From Pseudo-nitzschia pungens (Eukaryota; Bacillariophyta; Bacillariophyceae; Bacillariales; Bacillariaceae): a stretch of 64,000 bases of DNA. Each line of letters opens with the position of its first letter. Position 1 is the stretch's first letter. Made by a program: the position numbers and the translations under genes. The stretch is taken from the NCBI GenBank assembly GCA_037355855.1, contig CM074763.1:4650001-4714000 (forward strand), read 5' to 3'. This document shows, piece by piece, positions 24,943 to 35,891 of this stretch. The notes below the pieces were generated by a model. The model saw nothing but the letters and a program-made list of their open reading frames with translations, had not been told where the DNA came from and ran no database searches.

Positions 24943-27291
24943 TTAAAACCCCCAGTGCAACAAATTGGCCGAGGCCCTGCACAACCTTTCGAACTCGTCT
25001 CGGTCCGGCAATCCCAAAAAGGACGCGATCAGCTGCGAGTGGTGCTGTACCGTGTCGGGCCCCTGATTCAGCAGCGGCAGGCAACACTGCGACGACGACG
25101 ATGACTGCCCGGCCCGTGGTCGGACCAAAGCCGCGACAAACACCTCCCCGAACGCGCGGTAGTCACGGATGCGCTGGCGCACCCGTTTCGTTAGGGACAC
25201 CACGTACTCGAAATCTTCCCCTCCCGAATACGATTGGATCGACCGGTTGTCGTTGGCAAAGGCCAGCACGGTCAAATCGTCGTCGTACCGCAGTCCGACG
25301 GGCTCGTTGTCGTCATCGTCGGAGTCGACGTCCATATCGTCGTCGGAGTCGTCGTCGCCGTCGACCGCGTAGCGCTCGAGGTACTCCACGACCCTGGCTT
25401 CGGTGGCCACGGCCCGGAGCATAAACTCCTTGTTGCGAAGCAGCGCAAAGGAGCAGTGGTGGAACTCGGTCCAGTTCATTCGGAGCAGCGCCAGGATCAT
25501 CTCCTCGTCGTCCTCCCATTCCTCGGGAAACCAATTGTACAGCCATTGCCCGAACCGGGACAACCAGGCAATCGCCACGTCGCGATTGGACCACAGCTCC
25601 ACGTGGACGTGATCGGTCAGCGACCAGGCATTCTCCGGATCGCACGATTCGATGGCGCGAACCACGATCGAAGGATTTGCGAGCTGCACCGCCGCCGGGA
25701 CCATCTGCAGGTAGTCCGGGCTCGACCCGACGGTCGCCAGCAAAATGTCGACGTCCATCGACAGCGACTCGTCGCAATAGTCGTACGCGGAAGCATTGGT
25801 GCGAATCAATGCCAGCATGATCTCCTTGTCGCGGGGAATGTGCGGGGGACACTGCCTGAAGATCCACTTCATCAGCCCGTCGTCGTCGGTGGAGTAAGGG
25901 GTGCAGGTCGTCGTTGGCCTCCGTCGGGTGGCAATCGCCAGCAAAGTCTGACGATCGGCGAAGAGTTGTGGGCAGCAGAAACAGGCTTCATCAGGGAGGA
26001 CACCGTCTATCCCAAATTGGCCATCGCGTTGGATCAACGCACTGGCGATGTGAAAATCCTTCTTCAAGGCTTCCGGGATGTTGTAATAGGACCATTCTGG
26101 GTTTCGCGCAACGGCCCGCCTGGCAAACTCTCTCTCGTTTCGTATGCGAGGCCGCAGCGAATCAAAATCCATGATCCCGTGTCCATACACCCCCAAGAGT
26201 ATTTCTTGGTCGTCCGGAAAGCGATCCATGCACTGCTTGAGGGTGGTCGCATTTGGTGCCTCCGCGGTTTGCAGTATCCGGTGGAGCACCAGATCGCGAT
26301 CCGCCAACAATCGATCCTTGGTATCACCCGGGAGGCAGTATCGAAACGCCGCCCCGTTTTCCTCGACCGCGGCCCGTGCAATGGTGTAATCCCGCCGCAG
26401 GGGGTAGGATGCGTATTTTAGGTTCATCCCGCACTGCTTCACGGCTTGCAGCACCACCTCGGCATCGTCCTGGAGCCGCTGCGTGGCATAGCGCAGGACG
26501 AGGTATCCCTCCGACAGGCAGCTCTCACCATTTGCGGATGAGTTTCCCAGTCCGCCGTTGCCTCCGATGGCTCGGATGGCTTTTGTCAGAAACGTCTTGT
26601 TGTTCCGTAGGTTGAGCGAAACAAAGGTCATGGAGGAAATTCCACGCGGATGGGCACACAACCGCAGCATCAGTTTCTCGTCGGACCGTATCGCATCCGA
26701 AAAGTGCTGGAGGAAGTACGCCGGCAGCTTCGACTCGGAGGCTAGCACGGCCTCGAAGATCTCGGGATCGTCCCTCAGAGCTGCCGACATGCACTCCACT
26801 ACGGCGCAGTGCTTGGGGATGATGGCCAGGATGACGGCCTTGTCCCCCCGCAGCCCGGGAGGGACAAAGAGCCGATCGTCCTCGTACTTCGCTTGGAAAT
26901 CGGGCCGGGCCACCCGGGCCAGCAAAATGTCCCGATCCATCCGGATCGATAACGGCAGATTGCCGCTATTGGGAAAGTCGTCGAGGTCGGCCGGGAGATC
27001 GGCGTCGGATTCCATCGCTGCTAGGATGAATTTCTTGTCCGTCCGATCCCTCGACGAGAGAGAACGCCAAGTGTCCACGGGATCGATTCGCAGGCGCGCC
27101 AACTTGATCTTAATCGTCTGCTCCTTCTCGAGATGTCGCAGTTCCGATTTCCAGTAATCGATCATGCGCTTGCACTCGAGTATTCGTTGGCACCGTATTT
27201 CGTTCTGGAAGGCTTCGTCGTTGTCGTGACAGAAGCTGCTGTTGTCGCCGCTTCGTGGAGCAGAGCTGCCCATGCTGGAAATCGACAACAT
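24943..27291 (-). CDS. Protein with DUF4116 repeats
   Basis: Predicted 782-residue protein made of many imperfect repeats of roughly 45-50 residues. Each has the pattern hydrophobic-(A/L)xxxxxxxxYxxxxLxxDxx(I/F)xLAA, for example KEIMLALIRTNASAYDYC and VDILLATVGSSPDYLQMV. This fits the DUF4116 family, common in diatoms and other protists and of unknown function. The repeats are predicted alpha-helical and probably form a solenoid. An acidic Asp-rich stretch lies near the C-terminus (around 25300-25370). The open frame extends to 27486 but starts there with TTG. ATG at 27291 is the first good start and a second is at 27273. No membrane segment or targeting signal is obvious. It is a single exon. 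Confidence 0.8.
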   Translation of the reverse strand: MLSISSMGSSAPRSGDNSSFCHDNDEAFQNEIRCQRILECKRMIDYWKSELRHLEKEQTIKIKLARLRIDPVDTWRSLSSRDRTDKKFILAAMESDADLPADLDDFPNSGNLPLSIRMDRDILLARVARPDFQAKYEDDRLFVPPGLRGDKAVILAIIPKHCAVVECMSAALRDDPEIFEAVLASESKLPAYFLQHFSDAIRSDEKLMLRLCAHPRGISSMTFVSLNLRNNKTFLTKAIRAIGGNGGLGNSSANGESCLSEGYLVLRYATQRLQDDAEVVLQAVKQCGMNLKYASYPLRRDYTIARAAVEENGAAFRYCLPGDTKDRLLADRDLVLHRILQTAEAPNATTLKQCMDRFPDDQEILLGVYGHGIMDFDSLRPRIRNEREFARRAVARNPEWSYYNIPEALKKDFHIASALIQRDGQFGIDGVLPDEACFCCPQLFADRQTLLAIATRRRPTTTCTPYSTDDDGLMKWIFRQCPPHIPRDKEIMLALIRTNASAYDYCDESLSMDVDILLATVGSSPDYLQMVPAAVQLANPSIVVRAIESCDPENAWSLTDHVHVELWSNRDVAIAWLSRFGQWLYNWFPEEWEDDEEMILALLRMNWTEFHHCSFALLRNKEFMLRAVATEARVVEYLERYAVDGDDDSDDDMDVDSDDDDNEPVGLRYDDDLTVLAFANDNRSIQSYSGGEDFEYVVSLTKRVRQRIRDYRAFGEVFVAALVRPRAGQSSSSSQCCLPLLNQGPDTVQHHSQLIASFLGLPDRDEFERLCRASANLLHWGF

Positions 27292-27915
27292 GACTTGGCG
27301 ATACGGATCGAATCGAAAACCAATGGTTGTTCGGTCGTGTTTCTTCCGAGACGTTGGTTCTGTTCGATGGCTGATGTTTGGAGTATCTTTCAATCGCGTT
27401 TCGGGCTTACATTTCAATCGGATAACCTCTTCGATTTCAATGCCTTTCTCGAGACAAATTATCCAACACACGATCCCTTCCGACAAAGTATGCTGTTGTA
27501 GTTTGCTCGTGTTTGTTGAGGTGGGTTGGTGTTGGTTGTTGCAGTTGTTGTAGTTCTTGTTCTTTCCGTGATTTATACGGCATGACTACAAATCTGCTCC
27601 ATCTCACATCTCATATCTTATCGTGCTGCAGCTCTTGGTACTTAACGTCCTGTTAGTATTACTTAACCATCGCCGAAGCGCGAACAGTGTAAGCAACGCG
27701 CACCAATTGATATTGTCTGTCACGATGGGAGCCGTTAAAAACATTTCGGGCGCCACATTATTCCTACTATGACACTCCGTTAGGCGTTTAGCCGAGATTG
27801 TGTCCTCCCGAGAGAACCATCCGCTGACAGCCAAATGGATGGATTGTTGCGTATCCTTGGTCCAATGCCCCGACGTCATTAGGAAATGTCACAGCCTGTA
27901 TTCAGGGGCACGGCA

Positions 27916-27939
27916 CGGTGTCCTGTGTCTTGCCCAACA
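27916..27939 (-). repeat. 24-bp near-match to YR retrotransposon terminus
   Basis: Minus strand TGTTGGGCAAGACACAGG (27939-27922), followed by ACACCG, matches the first 24 bp of the element's 5' end at 23 of 24 positions. Homology stops on both sides. It may be a relic of an excised or diverged copy, or a preferred recombination target. Confidence 0.65.
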
Positions 27940-28110
27940 TCGTTGTTGCTTCCAAACAACAAAATAGATGTTTTTTTAAAACAGTACGAAGTAAGGTTTA
28001 CTTCGTAATACAGTAACTTACGGTACTGCAAGTACCAGTAGCTACGGTATGTGTTTTTGTACTCTTCCCGTCAATAAATAATCTTACTTCGAACGAACTA
28101 CTACGACTTC

Positions 28111-28391
28111 GTAAGGTTACTGTAAACCTTACTTCGTATTCTGGATTTTGTACGATAATATTATGACCAAACCAAGTTCACAAATACGGTAGACAAGAAT
28201 AATGAGAGATTAATATTCTCCAATACTAATTACTACTACCACTTCGTGTTAATTAAGTAGAGCAAGGGTGGTTGGTTTTAAAGGGGGTACACGTAAGTTA
28301 CCGTATTGATTGAATATTATTTTTTCTTGTATTTTGAAACAACACAGTAAGATTACTTCTACTAGTAGTAACCTTACTGTAGTAACCTTAC
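28111..28391. promoter_or_regulatory. Cluster of four GTAAGRTTAC motifs
   Basis: Exact copies at 28111-28120, 28347-28356, 28368-28377 and 28382-28391, some inverted, mixed with ACTACTAGTAGT palindromes. The nearest start is that of the DUF4116 gene, 0.8-1.1 kb away, so a promoter role here is uncertain. Confidence 0.35.
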
Positions 28392-28988
28392 TACTACTAG
28401 AGGTACTATTTTTAAAATCTCTTTTTCCTGTATTAATTATTTCTTTATCAATATCATTTTTTGTTTTCATGATGGTGCAGGATGGGATATTGTAACCACT
28501 AACCACAGATGTTGTCACTGGAATCCTGTCCAGAGAGTGTGGGACGTGTTATCATCTTTTCTGTGATATCTGGCCGAAGAGCAGTGAGGCGAAACACGAT
28601 TGGGTGAATTAGGCTCAGACAACCAACAAGCTGTGCATTTTTATGATGAAACATGTTTTCTTTCTGAAGTTTAGCGAAATAAATTGAATTGAGTTGATTG
28701 AGAGAGATAATATCATGTGGTGTCCTCTTTGTTCTACATTGATAAATGAATTGTAGCTACTTCTTGTAGAATATCCACCATTTGAGCTAACAGGGGCCGG
28801 ATTCTGAAAGATCAACACGCAATTAGTACGCTCCAAGAATCAAAGACAGCTACCATAGTGATACATGGCATTCAAAATGGGAAATATGCATATGGTAGAA
28901 AGAAGAATCTTTCTTTCCTGCTAGATTTTAAAATCAAGTCGCCAATGCCAATAACAACAAGATAGAGTTAACCGCCGCCATCTTCGAG

Positions 28989-31900
28989 TTAGTGGAGGCG
29001 CTCGACGAGCTTCTGGATGGCAAGGCGAATGTCCTCGTTGCTGGTGTGGATGCAGGAACTCAACACGGGATTCAGCCACGACATCTGCTTGAGGTGCTCG
29101 TCCGTCAGCTTTGCGTACCCTGCCAACATGTCTTGCACCAGGTTCATCAACTTGTCAAAGGACTTGACGTCCGACGACAGCTTTTTCCCCTCGCCGTTAA
29201 CCACGGCTTCTTTCTCCAAGAACGCCGAAACCAAGGCTTGGGTCTGTTCCTTGATGACGTCCTGTGCGGCTTCCTGCCGGCTTCCCTCTGCTGCGGTGCC
29301 CTCAATTTCTTTCATGGCTGCAACCTGCAACAGGAACCTGTTCATCCATTTTCTACCATAATACGCCGTCTCGAGATAGCTAGGTGGGTTTACCCTATGT
29401 GCATCGTGTGCTTTGCTCGGGTTTTTCGCCAAAATTCCGGCGGCCGCTTCCCAATCTCTGATCGCCCTTCCCAGACCCGAAATCAGGAAGAGACGCCACC
29501 TCAGGGATAAGGATTTCTTGAAGCGCTCTGTTTCCATGAATTTCCCAATGACCGAAATCGCATTGCTTCCGATAAATCTCCGTTCGATAAACATGCTGTC
29601 TTCAGCCACGAATTCACGAATCATCTCCTGCTGCTCAAGTTCGGGGTTTGGGGCCTCAGACTCGCTGCCCGATTTGTCCTTAGGTTTGCCGTCACTGGCT
29701 GCTCCAGAACTTCCGTTCAAGCTGGTGGAGGATAACCGTTTTGGAAGACCGCGCACGGGGAGTGATCGCCGGAGCATGTGACTCACAGTAGCCCAGGTGT
29801 CGTCCGAGACAGCGCTCGTGGGAAGATCGCTAGTGACAAATATCTCCAGTCGGCGGAGGCCTTTCACAGCCAGAGCTCCAGACTCTGAAATCAAGCAGCT
29901 ATTAAACATGGCAAAAACGTCTTCGATCAGTGTATCGTCGTCGAATATTTTCATCGAACGTATGCAGATGTGGATGCAGTCGTCCATGAACCGATCGTAC
30001 ATCGCATCGATCCAAGAGGGGCCATGATTCCATTCGCCTGACTGTTGCGACTCCGTCGCATTTTTTCCAGATAGAAATCGGTCCATGTCACTGGGAAGCG
30101 ACGGTGCCTTCGTGTTCGGCGCGCTTTCGTCTCCGAATTCCAGTACCGGACTGAATATTCCCCGGTAGACAAGTTGTAACGTCTGGATGTACTTGGATTT
30201 GGATTCGTCGTCCAACGACTCTTGCTCTTCTTCCGATGGGAAAAAGTAACTAGAGACAATCTTCGTCATTGATTCCAGGCTCTTGTGTCGGATCTTTTTT
30301 CTCGAATCCCCCACCGATCGCGATAGACCCAGCAATATTGGCCACCACAACTCGAGTTCCTCGTTACTGGTCGTTTCGTTCTTTTCTGTGGCGCCCTCTC
30401 CGTTGCCCGATGACACGCCGCGGCGCTTTTTGAGAAGGGGCGAGACGGTGGACTCGTCGGCAAGAAAGTCGCACAACTTGAGCAGGTCGTCAATCGATTG
30501 CAGACTCATCTCTTCGTGTGGACCTCCGACGTAAATCAGGAGGGCATCCACGAGATCTACAAATCGTTCGACCAGCAAAATTCCCTGGCCTTCCATGTGC
30601 TCTCCGTTCGCTTTGCATTGGTCGAGGCACAACGATATCTGCGCGTTTAACATCTCGAATCCAATCTTTGCGATTTCCTCGTCGGAATCACGACCCGCGA
30701 GACCCAGCACCTTCAAGACGGGTCGCCAACCACTGCGTAGCTTGCCGCCGCCGCTGCCCTCCCGCGGCGATCCAAACATCAATATGATTCGTTCGACGCA
30801 TCGCAGGAGGAGTTCTTTCGTCGTTGAGATTTCGCTGCGTACCATAACGGTCTCGAGGGGCTTCAAAAATCGCCTCTGAAATTCAAACACACCGAGCTCC
30901 TCCCGTTGCAGGTACTGTATGCAAAGCTGACGGAACGAATCCACGGCATACATGGCTACCGCAGAATTCGAGTGCAGGGCGGTACTCGTCAGCGAAGCCG
31001 ATACCGTTGTCCACAAATCGTTGAAGACCAAGCGAGGCCTCGAGTCCATGTTGTAGTGGGTCACCTCGACGAGTTTTTGGAGATTGTAAATGTTGGTTTG
31101 GTGGTGATGGAATCCCTCTTTTTCTTTTGAGACTGAGTTGTTCAGGAGATCGTGTCTTTTTCGATAATGGACGGACGTGAGACTGACCTCGTTGGAATCG
31201 CTGGCCACGGATCCTCCGTAGTCCGATATTTCCATCCTCGAAACTCTGCAGAGCTGCAGGATGAATTCTTTCACCGCCGAGGTCGACAACGACGAGGAAC
31301 GCTCGTAGATGGCTTCGATCATGTCTTCCGGAACCGCTTCGTACACGGTCCGGGCATTCGCTTCGTCGATTTCCTTGACGTCCATGTCTTCGTTGAAGCT
31401 CAGGTCGTCGGACTCATCAAAGAGCGACGCAGAATCGTACGTGGAACCGCTGTCGCTCGATTCGTCCGTAATGACCGTCGAGGAGTTGTCAATGCTCTCG
31501 CTTTCTTCCTTTTGCGCGCGCCTTCGTTCCTTTTCTTCCCGTTTCTTTTCCCTAGCCACCAGACGGGACTTTCGTCGCTCCGCGGCTCGTGCGACGACTC
31601 TGTCATTTCGTGCCATCAGCTGGAAGAGCTGATGGAATCGGTTGATTTCGCTGAGAGCCTTGAAAATGTGCTCCCAGCTGGCGCCCAGGAGCTCGCCGTC
31701 GGACCGAGCCAGAACGAGCATGGTCTGGATGCAGCGCACGTGCCGTGGCTCCAGCAAGACCCCGGTTCCCAGCTGCGAGAACCGCGACAGGGCAATCATG
31801 AAGGACTCTCGCGCCACGTCGTTTCCCACGAGTCCCGCCGTGCAGATCGCGAAACGGAACCCTGTCAGGCACACCTCGATGGTTTCGGCGGCGTTGATGG

Positions 31901-34900
31901 CAGCCGCTTCTAGTTCCTCGTCGGTGGCAATCGCCAGGAGCGCTCCGACCGTTCCGTTGGCCGATTCCATGGCCGTCGAAAAGGCGGCCAGGGCCGGACC
32001 CCAGGTGACCTCGAACATGGGTGCCACGTACTCGTCGCGCAGGCCGCTGTCGTCGGTTCGAACGTACCGCAGATGCGGGGCCCGGGGGTGGGCGCCCGAG
32101 CGGCCCCGGCGATGCCCGGCTTTCCCGGACTCGGTGCCGTGCCGCCTGCGCCGCAGCAACGACTCGGTGGTCCGGACGATCTGGTCTCGCTCCTTGGTAA
32201 AGTTCGATTCCTTCGTCCGGTCCATCTCGTCGTAGTGGTTTGTGAAGAAGACCGCGGGGCTGAGCGCGTTGCCGGCCCGGGATGAGTCCGCGGCGCGCTC
32301 CCGCGCGTCGTCGTCCTCCTTGAGGCTAATGGGATTCTCTCGGATGCGGTCAAAGATCTGGATGAGCATTTCTCGGGGAAGATCCTGGCCGTCACAGATC
32401 CCCCGGTTGTTTCGGATGAAGCCATCCTTGGTCATTTTTCGTTCCTCCTTGATGGAGGGATTGTGGAGATCCGTGTTGAGCATGATGATGGAAAAGGAGA
32501 GAATAAAGGCCACGTCGGCGCTTGGAAATGCGTCCGGGTTTTGTTCCGAATACCGCTCGGCGAATTTTTCCATTATGCGATCGATCTTTTGGGCCTCTCC
32601 CGGAAGCCGGAACCCACTGAGGTAGTACCGGATCGCGTTGTCAAAGACCAGTCCGTCAAAGTCCATCTGGTGAACGTATTCGTTGAGCACCTTGGGCGGC
32701 ATTCCGTTGTCATATTCCGGTTCCCGTCCCAGGTATTCCCCGATCTGGGTCTTTTCGAACCGATCCTTGTTCTTGTGCAAAAATCGTGCCACGTCGGCCG
32801 GGTCGGAGCTGTCGATGTGCCCGCACTGGGTAGCGTACGCAATGCCGGCCTTGGGTTTCTGATTGAATCGAAGCACGATTTCCGAGTCCTCCTCGCGGCG
32901 CTTCTTTTTGTCGTCGTAGATCTCCACCAGCGACTTTTTCGGAGTGCCGCCGCCGTTGCTGCTGATGCCGCTGCCGTTCTCGGTAAGCACCGCTCGCTTG
33001 GCGACGAGATCGGTTTCGTCCGCTGAGGAGGACCGTCGAAGGGGCATCGGCTCGACGATGCTGGCGTTCAGGCTGGCCAGGACCTGCCGGAGCGCCCGCA
33101 TGGCATTGAGCCGGAGCTCCCGGTGCTGGGTCCGGATCCGCTCCATGCGGGCACCTCCCTGCCCGGACAGGATGCTGCTCATCGACGACGACTCGGTAGC
33201 CTCCAGGTCGGTGGTCCGTGCCACCCTGGACAGGGCGTTGATGATCCGGTGGAAGAGATCCACCGCGCTCAGATCGCAATCGTAGTTCAAAAAGATCTCT
33301 GCCAGTGTGGTAGGATCGGAGCAAATCTCGTTGAAAAGGGTCACGACCAGGCTCTTGTGTTCCATGGGAGAGTTCTTGGAATCCAGAATGACAAAGAAGA
33401 CGTTGGTCACAAAGGCCTCTATTTCGGCCTTGAGCATGGACCGAAAGTTCTGGAATATGGGGACGAAGACCAGCAGGGAGAGCTTGACGACAGTCGTGTT
33501 TTCCGAGGTGCAGTTTTTGAGAAGCGAGACGCACAGGTAGTTGCGAATGGCAAAGTGGAACTGCGGCCCGCAGTTCTGCAAAAAGGATCCGGTCATGTTT
33601 GTCCGTGTCAGGACGTACAGGAGCAGATCCAGCGCCAATATCTTGGACTCGAGGGCCGGGTGGATGGCGTGGGTGTAGACGTGCTGGAGGCTGTTGGCGT
33701 CGGCCCCCTTTTTGCCGGATTCCGAGCGAAATTCATAGCCGGAAGACGAACGCGGGGCTTTCACAGGTGACCGTCCCGTCGGATCCTTGGACGAGTCCCA
33801 CATGGTGTTGCTCCCGCTGGTCTGCAGTCCGGTGTGGGAGTGTTTGTCTCCCGAGGGCTGGACCCGCATGCTCAGCTTGCAGAGGGACCGCAAGACCAGA
33901 AAGGCGTCGCGGTGGTTCTCGGTAGGGAACAACGGACCGACTTCGGCCTCGTAAGACGATCTCCGGCGGACGGGAGGCTTTTCCTTCTTTTCCTCCTGCT
34001 CTTCCTCTTCGTCGTCGCTGTCGTTGTCCTCCGAAGCCGAGGCCGTGATCATTCGGATAAAGACCGAGGTGACCAGCTGCTGAAGCGAGGCCCGGGCCGT
34101 CGTTTTGTTGGCCTCCACGGGGGTCGACAAAAAGACGTGGTACAGGACCCGGATCGTTTGGAGCAGGTGGCTCCCCCGCAGCAGTGCCTCCCCGCGTTGC
34201 TGGTCGACGCGGCACCCCGTCGATAGCAAGAACTTCATGGCCGACAGCTCGGAGGCCGACTGCGAGAGGTCCACCGAAAAGACGGATTCCGCCAGAACAT
34301 CCGCCGCCTTGTGGAATTCGTCTCGGTTGGCGCCGATCCCGATGAGGACCCCGTCCAGGCAGCCGTGGGTGACCAGGGAGGTCGCCGTGTCGAGTCCGAT
34401 GCTGACCATGGCGCAAAATTGCCGGAATTCGGATCCCTTTTGCTCCGTTTGCTCCGCGAGAAAGGTGCTGGCGTGTCCCCATACGCTCATGAGGTGACAA
34501 AAGCTCGCCAGGGCAAGCTTGGCCTTTCGCATGGTGTCCCCGCTGGCTCCCAGAACATTTTCCACCACCGCATCGGCCTCATTGTCTCCGCTGCTGCCGC
34601 TGCTGCTTGCGTCGATGGCCACCGATTCGACAAACTGCTTGTAGGCATCGAAGCGAGTGTTGTATGCGGTGGGGGTTCCCGCGACGTACCGGGCCCAAAG
34701 CGAGAGGGGCTGCGTCCCCCCGTGCGATTCGGGCACGTTGGGCTTGGTCTTTTTGGCGAATTTCCTCAAAACGCGAAGGGCAATGTCGCAGTTGGGAATG
34801 GGGGTGTCTTCCTTGACGACACCGACCCCCCGCAAGGATGTCTTTTGTTTGGCATCGATGGCCTGGGTTTCTTCCTCGAGGGGCGGTGGCTTACTGGATC

Positions 34901-35891
34901 GCCTGGGAGAAGGACGAGGAGTGGACGGTGGTCGGGTGGGTTTGCCAGACGGTTCAATGGAAGCCTCCGAGGGAGTGCTCGCGTCGGTGGCAGCCGCAGC
35001 ATCGGCAGGAACGGACGCCTTGGCGATTGCTCCCGCGGACACAAGCTTTGCTTCCGATGGATTCGAAGGTGGGATGGCCGCTGTCGGTTGTTTGGGTGCC
35101 CCCGGGATTGCGCTTGCGCTCGCGCTCTCGCCTGCGTCACTGCTTCCGGACTTGTTCTCCGTGGACTCTGCCGTTTCAGCGTCCCGGGGTGCGGTGGGGG
35201 TTGCGCTGGCCTTTGCCGTTGCCGTTGCGGCTGGAGTATTGTCGGCATCGCTCCTCGAAGACGAGACCGTTTTGGTTCCTCCCGTAGCAGTCGGCGGCTC
35301 CGTGGGTTGCGCGTGGGTTTGCGCCTGCGCTTGCGTTCCGATCGCCGCCCGGGAAGCCCTCTTCTTGGTTGTCCCCTGCTTGGCGGCCGGAGCAAACCGG
35401 GGCGACGACGGCGGAGGAACGGGAGCGGGGGGCGAGGAGGGGACGGGCCTGGGCGATACCGATGCTGCCGGGGCTGCGGCAACTGCCGAGGGCCGCGTCG
35501 GCGCGGGAGACGAGGGCGGTTCGCTGCTGTCTCCCAGCAGGGTCAGCAGCTTGTCCGTTACGGGAGCAGCACGGACCGGGGCAGCTGCCGACGGCGACGG
35601 TGTCGCTGCCGCCATTGGCAATGACGGTGGAACAGAAACCGGTTTGGAAGCGCTCGTCGTTGTTGTCGTGGTCGTCGTCATTGTCGTCGAAGGAACCACC
35701 GTCTGGCTCTTCGACTCTTTCAACAAAGTGGGAGGCGGGGCGGGGGGAGTGTACCCGAGAGACGGGGCGCTGCTGTGAAATGCCGCATCGCTGTTGCTGT
35801 TGCTATTGCTATTGCTGTTAGTTTTGCTGCTTTGGGAGTTGGACGGTGCCAGGGACAAACCCGCAAACAGGTCGTTTCCGGAGGAAGACAT
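28989..35891 (-). CDS. Sec7-domain ARF guanine nucleotide exchange factor (BIG type)
   Basis: Predicted 2300-residue exchange factor that loads GTP on ARF GTPases during Golgi and endosome coat recruitment. The first 335 residues are Pro/Ala/Ser-rich and probably disordered. The DCB/HUS region follows, with the HUS box seen as NYDCD near 870. The Sec7 domain spans about 1000-1190 and includes KPKAGI, IGEYLGREPEY and the catalytic glutamic finger in RLPGEAQKIDR (Glu near 1098), then FILSFSIIMLNTDLHNP. Downstream is the long helical HDS region of large ARF-GEFs. Length and layout fit Sec7p/BIG1-BIG2 better than short cytohesins. Low-complexity acidic and Ser-rich inserts split the HUS and HDS parts. 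It is one exon of 6.9 kb without interruption, starting at ATG 35891. The BIG assignment over GBF/GNOM is moderately sure. Confidence 0.93.
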   Translation of the reverse strand: MSSSGNDLFAGLSLAPSNSQSSKTNSNSNSNSNSDAAFHSSAPSLGYTPPAPPPTLLKESKSQTVVPSTTMTTTTTTTTSASKPVSVPPSLPMAAATPSPSAAAPVRAAPVTDKLLTLLGDSSEPPSSPAPTRPSAVAAAPAASVSPRPVPSSPPAPVPPPSSPRFAPAAKQGTTKKRASRAAIGTQAQAQTHAQPTEPPTATGGTKTVSSSRSDADNTPAATATAKASATPTAPRDAETAESTENKSGSSDAGESASASAIPGAPKQPTAAIPPSNPSEAKLVSAGAIAKASVPADAAAATDASTPSEASIEPSGKPTRPPSTPRPSPRRSSKPPPLEEETQAIDAKQKTSLRGVGVVKEDTPIPNCDIALRVLRKFAKKTKPNVPESHGGTQPLSLWARYVAGTPTAYNTRFDAYKQFVESVAIDASSSGSSGDNEADAVVENVLGASGDTMRKAKLALASFCHLMSVWGHASTFLAEQTEQKGSEFRQFCAMVSIGLDTATSLVTHGCLDGVLIGIGANRDEFHKAADVLAESVFSVDLSQSASELSAMKFLLSTGCRVDQQRGEALLRGSHLLQTIRVLYHVFLSTPVEANKTTARASLQQLVTSVFIRMITASASEDNDSDDEEEEQEEKKEKPPVRRRSSYEAEVGPLFPTENHRDAFLVLRSLCKLSMRVQPSGDKHSHTGLQTSGSNTMWDSSKDPTGRSPVKAPRSSSGYEFRSESGKKGADANSLQHVYTHAIHPALESKILALDLLLYVLTRTNMTGSFLQNCGPQFHFAIRNYLCVSLLKNCTSENTTVVKLSLLVFVPIFQNFRSMLKAEIEAFVTNVFFVILDSKNSPMEHKSLVVTLFNEICSDPTTLAEIFLNYDCDLSAVDLFHRIINALSRVARTTDLEATESSSMSSILSGQGGARMERIRTQHRELRLNAMRALRQVLASLNASIVEPMPLRRSSSADETDLVAKRAVLTENGSGISSNGGGTPKKSLVEIYDDKKKRREEDSEIVLRFNQKPKAGIAYATQCGHIDSSDPADVARFLHKNKDRFEKTQIGEYLGREPEYDNGMPPKVLNEYVHQMDFDGLVFDNAIRYYLSGFRLPGEAQKIDRIMEKFAERYSEQNPDAFPSADVAFILSFSIIMLNTDLHNPSIKEERKMTKDGFIRNNRGICDGQDLPREMLIQIFDRIRENPISLKEDDDARERAADSSRAGNALSPAVFFTNHYDEMDRTKESNFTKERDQIVRTTESLLRRRRHGTESGKAGHRRGRSGAHPRAPHLRYVRTDDSGLRDEYVAPMFEVTWGPALAAFSTAMESANGTVGALLAIATDEELEAAAINAAETIEVCLTGFRFAICTAGLVGNDVARESFMIALSRFSQLGTGVLLEPRHVRCIQTMLVLARSDGELLGASWEHIFKALSEINRFHQLFQLMARNDRVVARAAERRKSRLVAREKKREEKERRRAQKEESESIDNSSTVITDESSDSGSTYDSASLFDESDDLSFNEDMDVKEIDEANARTVYEAVPEDMIEAIYERSSSLSTSAVKEFILQLCRVSRMEISDYGGSVASDSNEVSLTSVHYRKRHDLLNNSVSKEKEGFHHHQTNIYNLQKLVEVTHYNMDSRPRLVFNDLWTTVSASLTSTALHSNSAVAMYAVDSFRQLCIQYLQREELGVFEFQRRFLKPLETVMVRSEISTTKELLLRCVERIILMFGSPREGSGGGKLRSGWRPVLKVLGLAGRDSDEEIAKIGFEMLNAQISLCLDQCKANGEHMEGQGILLVERFVDLVDALLIYVGGPHEEMSLQSIDDLLKLCDFLADESTVSPLLKKRRGVSSGNGEGATEKNETTSNEELELWWPILLGLSRSVGDSRKKIRHKSLESMTKIVSSYFFPSEEEQESLDDESKSKYIQTLQLVYRGIFSPVLEFGDESAPNTKAPSLPSDMDRFLSGKNATESQQSGEWNHGPSWIDAMYDRFMDDCIHICIRSMKIFDDDTLIEDVFAMFNSCLISESGALAVKGLRRLEIFVTSDLPTSAVSDDTWATVSHMLRRSLPVRGLPKRLSSTSLNGSSGAASDGKPKDKSGSESEAPNPELEQQEMIREFVAEDSMFIERRFIGSNAISVIGKFMETERFKKSLSLRWRLFLISGLGRAIRDWEAAAGILAKNPSKAHDAHRVNPPSYLETAYYGRKWMNRFLLQVAAMKEIEGTAAEGSRQEAAQDVIKEQTQALVSAFLEKEAVVNGEGKKLSSDVKSFDKLMNLVQDMLAGYAKLTDEHLKQMSWLNPVLSSCIHTSNEDIRLAIQKLVERLH

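Larger units (their letters stand above)
27292..28988. other. Gene-free stretch with repeated short motifs
   Basis: Upstream region of the DUF4116 gene and downstream region of the Sec7 gene. It holds the 24-bp YR-terminus match (27916-27939). It is dense with GTAAGRTTAC motifs (28111, 28347, 28368, 28382) and with TACGAAGTAAGG phrases. No supported gene was seen. Confidence 0.55.
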
